From: Paragordius varius
Taxonomy: Eukaryota > Nematomorpha
DNA length: 64,000 nt
Direction of reading: 5' to 3'
NCBI GenBank assembly: GCA_964247055.1
Contig: OZ176050.1
Location: 14,818,001-14,882,000, forward strand
Part shown: positions 13,423-25,400 of the stretch, piece after piece
Numbering within the stretch: position 1 is the stretch's first letter
Layout of the letters: each line of letters starts with the position of its first letter
Notes under the pieces: model-generated
Told to the model about the DNA's origin: nothing
What the model saw: only the letters and a program-made list of their open reading frames with translations
Database searches by the model: none
Position numbers and translations under genes: made by a program

Positions 13423-16400
13423 TAAAGGTTGACACCTTTCTGTTTACACAGAAATTTATCCAATAAATTTTATTGTAAATTTTGCCGTTATCTTTTGCAA
13501 AATTGCGAACAAATATTGAATGCGTATATGTATGTCATTAACACTTAATGTATACCTTTTAAATTTTGTCTTTTATAACATTTTCAAATATGTTTCGGGA
13601 CAAACGTGATTAAATTGCTTATTAAATTATACTTTTTATATTACTTATTTAAGGTGTGGACCCTGGGCACGGACCAGGTAATACCCATTCAATACCTCAA
13701 TGTAGCATCTAAAGTTCAAATAAACGATCATTTATACGCTAATCGTATCAATGGGTACGATTTAAAGAATGATTTTGTCCAATTAAATGGCCAGAATGCA
13801 AATGAAATGTCAGAACCAGAAACAATTAAATCACCCATTACATTTGTCGATGCCGTTACCATAAAAAATCTCAATTTTAATGGAAAAGCCCGGCTAAATA
13901 AGATTCAACCCAATGAATACCTTGATAGGGTAGGAGTCAAATATTTTTTATTACAGTTATAGAATTTTTTATGATTAACTTTTTTGGCATCAAGACAATG
14001 ATTATTATAAACCTTAGATTTTTCTAATATGGTTTATGGTTTTTAAAAGCAAAGGGCATGTATATGAAAAAATTAGTAAAATAGTGTGTTTTTATAAATC
14101 AAACTGTTTATTTAGGTATTATACTGATAGGCGACTCACTAAAATTTACATTTTTATTCTTTGTTCATAAAAATTATTTTTTATATGCGCCATTAAAGGT
14201 AATATATTTGGATTCTAATGAAAATACGGTTTACATTGATGGTGATATCACTTTTACTCAGGAGGTCCTAATAAATGCCGATGTAAACATTAAAACTATC
14301 AATGGACTCGATTTGTTAACTGATTTCCTCCTTAATGGGACAACACAAGTTTTACCAGGTAATAGAAAAGTTATACAGACATTTTCATAGGACAACCTTA
14401 ACTTTTCTATAATAAATTATTCAAATACTATTGTAAAATATATAATTGATTGTGTTAGTAATATATCTCTGTTTATACATTGCAATCAAAACAATATGTT
14501 ATTATAAAATAAGTCTATAGAAAAAAATATTCATCCTTATTTTACCTTTTGTCTGTACCATTTCAATTTTTACTGTATAATTTGACCGGTTATAAATCCA
14601 AATCTAAATTCTAAAATCAATATTATATGTTAGCTGAATTATTGCGTCCTCACATAATGGTAGTTGTCGGTGATTTGATTATAAATGGTAACGTTGATGT
14701 TCTCAGTCAAGACGCTAACGCCGTTGTGGTCCAAGGACGGGATTTTAACCAATTTTGCCAATCTTTCATTCATCCATCTAACCCGCTACTTTTTGATTCT
14801 CCCGCAAAATCCATCAGAGGCCTTAAAGTTTTTGCCAATACTTTAGCCATTGATTTGCTAACTGTTTTGAATGTGTTTAATGGTGTCCCAACTTTTAAAC
14901 AAGTAATGCAGGATATTGTAGCAATAAATGCAGAGGAATTTAAAAATGATGGGACAGAACTTCTGATAAACGGAGCAAAAAATTTGACTTTTTCGGCTCC
15001 GATAAAAATCATTGGTTTGCCAGGGGAGGAACGAAGTGGACTAAACATTAACGGTTTCTTATCTCATCCAATTCGTATAAGATTGAATGATAGAGAAAAG
15101 AATAAATCCTACACCAAAGATTATCGTAATATAACTGAATTTCTCCACGCTCTTACATCCAAAGCTAGTAAAGAAATAATTGGGCGTAAAATTTTCACGA
15201 AACCAATGCAATTACTTTCGGGTTTAACTGTGCATCAAGGATCCAAATTGAATGATATAGATGTAAGTCAACTCAAAAATTCCTGGTTAGACTCTAGTTC
15301 TGCTCAAACTATTGATTCTAACCTAAATTTCGAAGATTTTATCACAATCAATAACTTGATTGTACCGGATGGTGTAACAATTTTTGGGGTTCCTGTCGAT
15401 AAATTGTATATTCTGGACCGTAACTCAAATAGTAATGATCAAGGTCCACACACAATCACGATCGAAGATGAAATCGTATTTCAAGGGAATGTTGAATTCA
15501 ATGGACCTGAAATACATATTAACATGTTAAATGGAATATCCGTTAATGAGGTAAAACATTTTTTAAGTTTTAAAGACAAATCGTATTAACTAAAAGACAT
15601 ATATTTTTCTTAAAAAAGGCATCCATACTTTTATAAACCCTGTTTTTACAATATAACCCAGATAATACCATTGTAAATGGTATAATTTAACTTGGTACTA
15701 CTTAACATCCATATTTTCAACCCAAAAGAATATGGTTGTCTTTTAAAAGAATATTTGTCTAGTTTTCAGGCTTTTCCTTTAAGATATAAAAAATAATTAA
15801 TTAATTACAAAATGTTAAACAAATTATCTAGGTTATACGTAAGATTCAATCCACACCAGATGAATTGGTATTTGACGAAGATCAAAACTTTAATAATCTC
15901 GAAATTGTTGGTGATATAACTACAGCTAATGGCATCAATGGAATCAATATTGAAAATTTAGAAAATCAAGTATAAAATTTTTAAAAATCAGTTTTCTAAC
16001 CATAATTTTATGATTTCTTATTGAATCGTTTTTATGTGTTTTTCATCTTCGCAGATATTGCTTTCCGATACGGATCAAACAATCGAATCAAATTTAATCT
16101 TTGATTCAGATGTGACGTTTGACGGGGACGTTCAATTCAATGAACAAATAAATGACAGAAGTTTTAATGAAATCTATGAGAACATTCTCTCAGCAACAGA
16201 AACAGATACCCAAGTATCATTATTATTTTTTAAAATATTTCGTTTTTACCAAGACCGCTTATTTGAAACGTAATTAACCTAAGCCTTATAACAAATATTT
16301 TTGTTAATACATAAAGCGTTATAGTAGGGTTAAATGACTAAGAATCGAAAAGATTTAAGCAAGTAGTATTAAATTTAAATTTATTTTAAAAACGAAAAGT

Positions 16401-19400
16401 TTAACAAGAAGTTTTATTTATGAGACATGTTTTTAGATCGGTCGTAATCGGCTATGGTTTCAGATTTCACAAAGAGACTATAACTTAATTAGATGACCTG
16501 GGTTGAAACTAAAAGTTAAAACTTTTTAAACAATTAACAAAACTTATACATTTAATCTAATAAATGAGCCGATATTTTTAGCCAATAATTATTTTATTAA
16601 AGTTGTTAAACTCAGTTTCGTCCATTATCCGCTTAAAATTTATAATATAATATAAAATTTAAAAATTTGAATAATTTCTCTAGATAATACATGGTGATTT
16701 GACAATTATCGCTCCTAATGACATATCTAAACCATTGCCAATCAATGTAATCGACGAATTTGATGTGGAATCTATCCAAGGCCCTTTCATTATAAATGGG
16801 CTTGATTTGGAACGTTTAATAAATCATGGAGTCCGTAAAACGCATTCTTTAGACGGGATTAATGTCACCTCTGATATCATGATACAAACGGATCGTATTG
16901 TATTTAAAAAGGATGTCCAAATCGATGGTATTTAAACTAGAATTTTTTTTGATAATCACAGTAATAATTTACAGACAAAATGTAAGATCATATTTTTTTT
17001 TAAATTAGACAACCATATTTTTTAATCCTGGATTTTTCCTACATAAACTATTTAATTACAATTTAAATAATATATTGTTTGTGTTAATTTACATCTCACT
17101 ATTTCTATAAGTATTATTTTGAAAAATCATGTATTAAAACATATTTACCTTTTAGAAAACAATATTTACTTTTTATTTTTTACGTTTTGTCTGTATAATC
17201 TCAATTTTACTGTGGTAATATTGATGACTTTATGAGATTTTAAAAATATAATTTTATTTAATTTATAGGTTTACTTGGCGGCCTTGATATCCCTAGCGAT
17301 CTGATCGTTTTGAATCAAAATGAAAACGTAATTAAAATACCAGGAGAGACCATAATACTTAATAATTTAGTTATAATAAATGATGGCGATATACGTGTTG
17401 ATGGAAAAATTAATGGTGTCATTCTGCAAGAATTGTATGATCAAGTCCTTAAAATTGACTCCGACGGGAAATTAGTCATTAAAGGACCGACGGAATTTAA
17501 ACAATCTCTAAATATCCATAGTAAACTTTTTTTCAATTAATATAATTTCTAGACATCATAGTCAATGCATTACAGTTTTATGTTGCAGTAAAAATTGATA
17601 TTATACCTTCGAAAGCGAACATAAAATATTTATTTCTAAAACACTGCTGTATTTTGTAAAACACATTTTTTAATATAGAGATGTATATTGGTAACACAAT
17701 CATACTTACAAATGTAGTGATATAATTAAAATAGGAAAAATTAAGGTTTAATAAAGTACAATTTGTCTTTTAAAAATTTTGCCTTTATATCATTTGTCTT
17801 TATTGCAAAATGAATCAAAATTTTAAAATGTTTAATTTAAAAATTTAGCAAATGTCGAAATACACGGCACCATCAACAATTTATCGCTATCGGATGATTT
17901 GGTTTACAAAAATAAGGAATCTGAAATAACTGGCATTAAAGAATTCACCTCTTCAGTTACGTTGGGCTCAGATCTAAATGGGGATTGTAAAAGGATTAAT
18001 AATGTTGATATTGAAGCCATTTCAAACCTATTAGTCCGCAAAGATAGTCGTAATATAACTTTACTGCATGCTATTGTAAGTTTTCATTACAGTAAAAAAT
18101 GAAATTATACGGACGGACTAAATGTAAAAATATAGGGGAAAGTATTTTCAAAGGACAATTATACGATATAAAACCTTAAAAAATTATTTAAATACGATCG
18201 TAAAATATGTAAATCATTGAGTTAACAACATATATCCTATTTTATACTTTGTGTTAACCATTGATTTTATTGAATCAAGATTTAAAAAATATGGTTTTTT
18301 GAAAATTTCACTTTATGATTTTACAATTCCGTATAATTTCAATTTTTACTGTAAAATTATTACCACTTACCCTATATATATATATATATATATTAATCCC
18401 TTAACTTTGGTCGCAAACAGAAATTCACAAAACCCCTAAAAATCATACAAAATGTCAATTTCCTCGGCAAAGTTAATGACATCGATTTCAATGGTTTGGA
18501 AAAACGGGTAGAAACATCATTTCAAAAACTTAATCAAGAAATGGAAATACTAACTGAAGATATAAAGTATCAAGACGTTATCGTTGAATCTCAGCTAAAC
18601 ATTTCGATAAGTAAGTTCATAATATTTTCATTGAAATTTAACCTTAATGTTACAATTTTATACCCCAACTAAATGATTGCCTTTCAAAAATTTAGATGGG
18701 CCTACTATGCTAGCGTATTGGGAAACTTCCCAAATCTGGCCAGAGCTGAGCGAAACATTCCGTTATGATTTTTTGAGTTACTACGATTCTCATTTTATCT
18801 ACAAATGGGTTCACGATACAAACGGATGCCCATCTTTACCAAAAGATTGCAGGTTACTAAAAAATATACGCAGTACAATTGATACTACAGTAAAAACCAA
18901 ATTATACGAACAAAATGTAAAAACAAAAATATATAATCTTTTTAAAACACAACCATGCTCATAAATAATGTAACAAATTTAAAATAAAATGACTGTGCTA
19001 CCAATTTACATCTCTAATTGTTACTTTGCTTGCTATGTATAAGAAATGAGTTATATTATGGAAATTAAGTTTAAAAAGGAGGGAGGTCTTTTGAAAAACC
19101 ATTAGTCATATAATTTTACATTATGTACGTAGAAATCCAATTTTTATTGTAACTTTTTTGCCTTAGATGTGATCAAATGCAACTGATGGAACTTCGAAAA
19201 GATGGCTCCATAGGTGACAAAGAAATTTTAGGACACTTTCGTGATTTCCCTTCCACGATAGATTTGGTAAAGTTTGAAACACGAATGAATATGGTAAGAG
19301 ACTCGTTTGCCGTAAGCCTTAAACCCGCCCCCAATAAAATAATGTTGGTCGTTTCTTCAAAATCTATCAGTTACAATCCACATTGTACAATTAATACCGA

Positions 19401-22400
19401 AATGAATTATAATACTGCTGCCAAGGAGCAGTCAGAAAATATAGAAGAAATTACAACTGCATACTTATTGGGAGATTATAAAGCCATATCATTAGCCGAA
19501 GAGACGAGTGCCAATTTAAATGACACAACTGAAAAAGAAAACTCAAGCAAATCACTTATTTTAAAGAGTCGACAACCACTTTCAAACTTTTTTGTTTCCG
19601 ATGTGCTTAGCTTTGTTCGTAACAAAGCCCTATATCTTGTCATAATAAATTATTATGATAAACTACAGGGTAAGTGTTCCTACAGTAAAAATTAAATTAT
19701 GCTGACCAAACGTAAAAGTTAAAGACAAATGTTTTTTATTAAAACACAACCATATGTTTTAATCCGATTTGTTTAATATACCCTATCGTAAGTAACAAAA
19801 TATAAATTTGCAAAAGATAACCCACTTCATTTTACATTTAACAAGGAATCAAAATATGGTTGTCTGTTTTGAAAAAAATTTTGTTTTTCAATTTTTACGT
19901 TTTGTTTTTATAATTTCACTTTTACTGTAAAATTTTATTTAACATTCATTTTTATAGTGTCAAACAACATTAACTCGTACGTTTATAAGTTTGATGATAC
20001 TGCTGAGGATTGGCGCCTTTTGCAAAACATCCCAAGTCAAGGGGCCCTATCTGGGACTTTATTTTTGTCCACCGATTTTCAAACACTTAATATAAACGGC
20101 GATTTCGAAAATTCACTGTATCTAGCGATTGCAAATAATTTTGATTCCAAAGCTCGTACTCACTCTACACATTCCTTCATCTACAAATGGATCGATGAAA
20201 CAGAAAAGGTATACAGTTATTAAATATTGGCCCATTTTTAGATACGAGCATTTTTTAACAAAAATATCATATAGTTTGAAGCTGTTCACAGTGTGCATAC
20301 TGAAAGTGCAAAAGATGTGGTTGGAATTACGATAAAAAACAGTGGATACGTAATATTTGCCAACGAAAAAAGGGTTTCCTCTTCCGAAGCGGTCATAGAA
20401 AATGAGTATCAGGTATATAGCTTTCCCTTTTAGAAATCTATTATTATTCAATAGATTTGTCTTCTCTATAAAAATATTTTCTCTTAGGAGCCAATCACTG
20501 TATTACATCACCACCCGAAAAGTAATGAATTCGTTCGAATACAAGATCTTTACGTTGCTGGAGTTACGAAACTTGACACCTTCGTAATCGAAAGTAAAAA
20601 ACACTGCTCCCTATTTTTATGAATATTTATCGATTGTTTGAACGAAAAATATTTTTCTTTCTTTCTATGTATGAAACCTTATAGATGAAAACTTCCTAGT
20701 AGCCCTGAGTCCAATAACCAACAATATTTACATTTATAAATGGCAAGAGTATATTATGTTTACGCAACATATGGTATTGCCTATCGCAGGTTGTAGATCA
20801 ACTCATGTGTTTTGGGATCGAGGATCTCTCTACATGGCTGTCGGTACTCTACATAACCCAGATCATTTACTGATTGCAATTATAAGAGGTTAGTTTTTCA
20901 CCATACATACACCTTTAATTTGTTTTTAAAAAATACAGGAAAAATTGAAATAGTAATACGGACTAAATGTAAAAATATAAAGACAAACATTTTTTTGTCA
21001 AAAGACCGCTGTACTTTTTAAACTATTTTTTTAATATAACTTATTGTTTAAATTACATAAATAGGGATGTAAATTAACACAATCAATCAAAATTATTACA
21101 ATACTTAAATATTTTTATGGGAAAAATTAAGTTTTAAAACATTATGGTTTTCTTTTGAAAAAATATTTGTCTTTATAGTTTTACGTTTTGTATGTATAAT
21201 TTTGATTATTACTGTTCTCTAAATATTTAACATAAGGAATCGAGAAAATATAAGTCTTCATAGTTTTACGTATTGTTTTTACAATTCTAATTTTTACTGT
21301 ATTTTTATCACGATTAAGGTAACAAACGGAAACATATTGAACGATATTCACATTTAACCAATGGCACACCCTTTGGCAAAACGTTTGTTCCTCATTGGAT
21401 TGCTTTGGACAAAGATGCATCGCCGCTCTCTTTAGATAGTGATAATTATCATTATTTCAGCCATTTTTATCGGGGTCAAACTGTTCCACCCTTCTCTACG
21501 TCGGACGACGTAACGTCTACAACTATTGAAAATGAAAATCTATCTGCACTTTCATTTGATACTCAATCATATCCAACAAAGGATAAAACTTCATCAACAG
21601 ACCCATCTTTGATTACTTCTTCGACGACAAGCTCTGAACAACTCAATGATAACATGACAATTTACGAACCGACAACAATAGAAAGGGAAAATACTGAGAC
21701 TGATTTAAATTTAACTTCTGAAACTACTCCTTCGATATCCACTAGTGAGTTATATAAAACAACTACGACTATATTACCTCTTGATAATGAGGAGCGTCAA
21801 AGTACACCTCTTGATATTCTGGCCAAAAGCTTAGAAACCAAAACAACTACCGAAATGGATCAATTCACTTCATCAATTGATTCGAAATCGTCGGACAACG
21901 TATCAACTACCGCATTTACCCAAACGGGAGGCGACATTTTAACCGAAACCTCTACGCAAAATGCTGAACAATCTAACGGTCCAACGACGACGGAACAAAC
22001 TATAACACCCGAGAAACGAATATTGAATTTTAGCACTTTGGAAACAGAAAATATTAGAACTTCTTTAGAGGTTTCAACATCATCTCAAACTATAACATCA
22101 GATAGCGGTATAACTACAGAAGCTTCGAATCAAAGTATTGTGAATTAAAGAGTAACAAAATTGTTTATTGGTTATGCAAATGATGCCAATATGTACAGAT
22201 TAAATAATTTTAAACACAGTAAAAATGGAAATCATATAGAATAAACACAAAAATATAAAATATTTCTTTTTCAATACTGTACTTTTTAACTTGATTTTTA
22301 TAAATCTCATATTAAACTGCAAAGTATGCAAGAGAAGTAAATGCACAATCAATTATACAATTGAAAATAAATATATAGGAAAAAATAAAGTTAAAAAGTA

Positions 22401-25400
22401 TTTGTCTTTTGAAAAAAAATGTTTGTTAATATAATATTAATTTTCACTGTATTTTCTTACCCTTAGAAATCACTCAATCCACTACTTTGGAGTCTGAAAC
22501 AGCCAATGCCACGCCTGAAATTTCTACTGCTACAACCCTTGAAACCCAGACAGAAACTGAAGAAATTCAGGAAAGTGAAAGTACAATCCCTACCATTTCA
22601 ACTATATCTATGATTAGTACAACGGAAGAAAACGCACGTATTCAAACAACTCCAACGGTAGAGAATCGAGATAATCAATATAGCACAATGACTGAAAGTA
22701 CAACGCCAGAGCTTATTGGCTCACCCGGGAATTTCGAACGCATTTGGGTTCCTATCAGGAATAAATCTGATTTTACCATTAGCACAGATGAAACCACTGA
22801 ATCAAATGCTGCTGGTGCAACAACAACAACTTTAGAAAGTAAATATTTTATATTTCCGAATATTGTAGATTTGTTTTAAGTATCAATTTAATTTAAAACT
22901 GGTAGTGGTAAAATGGAATAATGGTATATATTCAAAATTACAGTCCATTCCTTCTATAGGGTTTTTTATTTGATCAATTAATTTTGAAGCCATTAATTGC
23001 TTTTATTTCCCCTATTTAAGTCCGATACATTCGTCAATAAAGGACCCAGGTAAACTATAAGGTATAACGAAGCAATCTTAATAATAAAAATTAATAAATA
23101 TAAATTAACAAAAAACTGCTAATCAGATGTATTAATTTTAATAAAATTAATGAACCAAAATTTTATATATAGTATTATATTTACATTCATATTAAATTTG
23201 ATCTCTCTCAATCACGATTTTTCAAAAAAATTACACATAAATATGTCAACTTACAATGTATTGATAATAAACGATCCTAAACGCTTTCTAAAAAACTGCC
23301 AAAATCTGGAATTTATGGGCCTGATATACCACAAATTCCGTAATTGCTTAAAATTAACACAATCGGCATCAATAAAATGTAAATGGCCTCTATTTGAAAA
23401 AAGCGCTACAATGTTTGTTTTTATACGTTATTGATCCATATAATACCAAAAGCCTTTAATTACACTAGTCGACAAATTTGGACATTTTTAAGCACCACCA
23501 CTCAAACTTTTTAAAATATGACTAATTTCAGTGTTTTAAAACCGAATTTGAAAAATTTTTTGATCCCGCCAATCAGAATTTTGAAATTTTATAGGTTTTT
23601 CAATTTTTCAAAAACAAGAGAAAATCGAGAGAAAATTAAATATAATTTTATAATAAAATGTTATTATATTATAAACTTAATATCATTTAATAAAGCGTTT
23701 TAAACTCTATCTTTTGAATATAAATATGTCATTTAAATATCAGAGAGAAAAAAATAGTACGGACTTAAACGTCAAAATTTAGTCTTTTTTTTTCAAGTGA
23801 ATTTTTAACACATATAAAAATTTTTTAAAAAGATACTAAAAAAGGCATTCTATAATTTAAACCTTCGGCTTTCAGATAGGCTATTATTTTTTTGTTAGAT
23901 TTCGTTCTTTCGAGTACTTATTAGACTTTTTCTCTTGAGTTGGTTCTTATAAAAAATCCTTTATTTATACCTAGTGGATATACCTTATTTTTTAAAAATT
24001 ATTGATTGTTTTGTATTTTGAATTTCAGATGGATGTTGTGTAGCCACTTTTAGTAGAATTTACTGTTATGGGGTTGGACCATTTGTATTTACCTAATTTA
24101 TATTCAATTTAATAGTAGAATTTATCTAACTTTATTCTGTAAATTGGTTAATTGACATGTCAATTTGCCACGATTTTGCTTGCAAGTCTCTCTTATCGAA
24201 CTTTACGATTACTTATTGTTATCTTTGCCATATCTGGCATAATTATAGGATCGCTTGGGGGATATGCAGAGCTTGTGCAGCCGCCCATATCTATCACACT
24301 ATACATAAGCCCCTTTTAGATTTTTAATACTTTGGCTCTTAGCTTGTTTAGTATCTTATTTAATGCCTAGAATTTGTTATCCATGCATGGAATATTACTT
24401 GTATGGACTTGCTTGTTTGAATATTTAAACATATGTACACGAGGAATGATTGTTATTTTTGAATTAAATACAAATTTAAAAATTAAATTTTGGAAAAATT
24501 CTATTGGTGGCCTCAATTTTCTTTTTTGTTTTGGCCTTTCCATGCCATTAGGTATCAGAAAATGCAAAAATATTGGGGTGGTGCAAAACCTCGTTGAGCA
24601 GTGTTATTAATAATCAAAAATTTTTAATATACTACGAATACATAAAACCACTATTTCAATATAGTCTTTTGACGTGACAAATAATGGCATATTTGTATTT
24701 AAAAAATGTATATTTTACGGGGGAATGATACCATAGGCTAATTCAAAAAATGTTTCTACTATCAACGCATTCGCAATAAAAATATAAAATCTATATTAAA
24801 TTTAATGATTATATACGTTTTGACAATTACCTTTTATAATTAGGTGCTATATTTTTCTTAAAAAAATTCCTTTTTCATACAAGATGGAAAAGGATAATTG
24901 GATGTAAGGCTAAGTTTTAACTAATAAAAACTTTGTAATAAACATTTTTTGGAAAGAAAGTTACATATTTTAATGTTAGAAATTGTACGTTTGAAAAAAA
25001 CCGTTTTTAATTTCTCTTCCTATTGTTCTGTAATTGCCTTATTCCTTATGTCAAAATTAATAACTTTGTATGATTGTGCGCTTTATTCCAACTTTCCTCT
25101 TTTCTTTTTATATTTCCATGAAATAAAAGATAAAATAAAAGAATCTTCAATAAAAAAAGTGTCAAAGAAATTGATTAAAATTTACCAGTAGTTACGAGGT
25201 AATAGAAAACATAACAAAATTGACCATATAAAAATATTTGTTTTCGATCTTTTAGATTATATCAATATTTCACTTTTTAGGCATATCAACGACAACAGAC
25301 GAGGATCTAACAGAAACTTATGTGGAAAATACGACGAGTACTTTAGTTACAACAGTGACAGAGCAATCTACGGATACCACCTTGGAAGGTATGATTTTTG

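Larger units (their letters stand above)
9181..18610 (+). other. Exons 8-23: linker and 'ING-x-DL' repeat core
   Basis: The exons are 9181-9348, 9562-9738, 9899-10192, 10695-10918, 11251-11446, 11529-11771, 12949-13217, 13654-13929, 14199-14358, 14634-15550, 15832-15969, 16055-16213, 16684-16927, 17269-17520, 17849-18075 and 18421-18610. Each contributes one or more modules of about 45-60 residues. A module has beta-like alternation ending in a Gly/Asn turn and a helix-like start, for example INGIDLSQDI, INGEALSRLTD, INGYDLKNDF, INGLDLLTDFLL, INGINIENLE, INGLDLERLI and INGVILQELYDQ. The modules look like diverged copies of one unit, and many exons begin within a split Gly codon. This suggests spread by exon duplication. 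I know no named domain with this exact signature. Confidence 0.8.
18696..20888 (+). other. Exons 24-29: C-terminal EAR block
   Basis: The exons are 18696-18852, 19167-19669, 19958-20208, 20275-20412, 20488-20593 and 20685-20888. Typical EAR strands are FIYKWVHDTN (exon 24), SYVYKFDD...SLYLAIANN...SFIYKWIDE (exon 26), VVGITIKNSGYVIFAN (exon 27) and NIYIYKWQEY...RSTHVFWDRGSLYMAV (exon 29). Exon 24 is ended at AG|GTTACT (18852) because only that phase joins exon 25, which enters in the frame CDQMQLMELRK. Four Cys residues around this join (GCPSLPKDCRCDQ) may form disulfides. Introns 24 and 25 are almost entirely MITE sequence. Confidence 0.8.

Noticed and set aside
15672-15691. Palindrome ATACCATTGTAAATGGTAT as an excision footprint of a foldback-like element
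   Set aside because: The same position in other family M MITE copies reads AATACTATTGTAAAATATA-like, so it is ordinary MITE core that happens to resemble the foldback tips.
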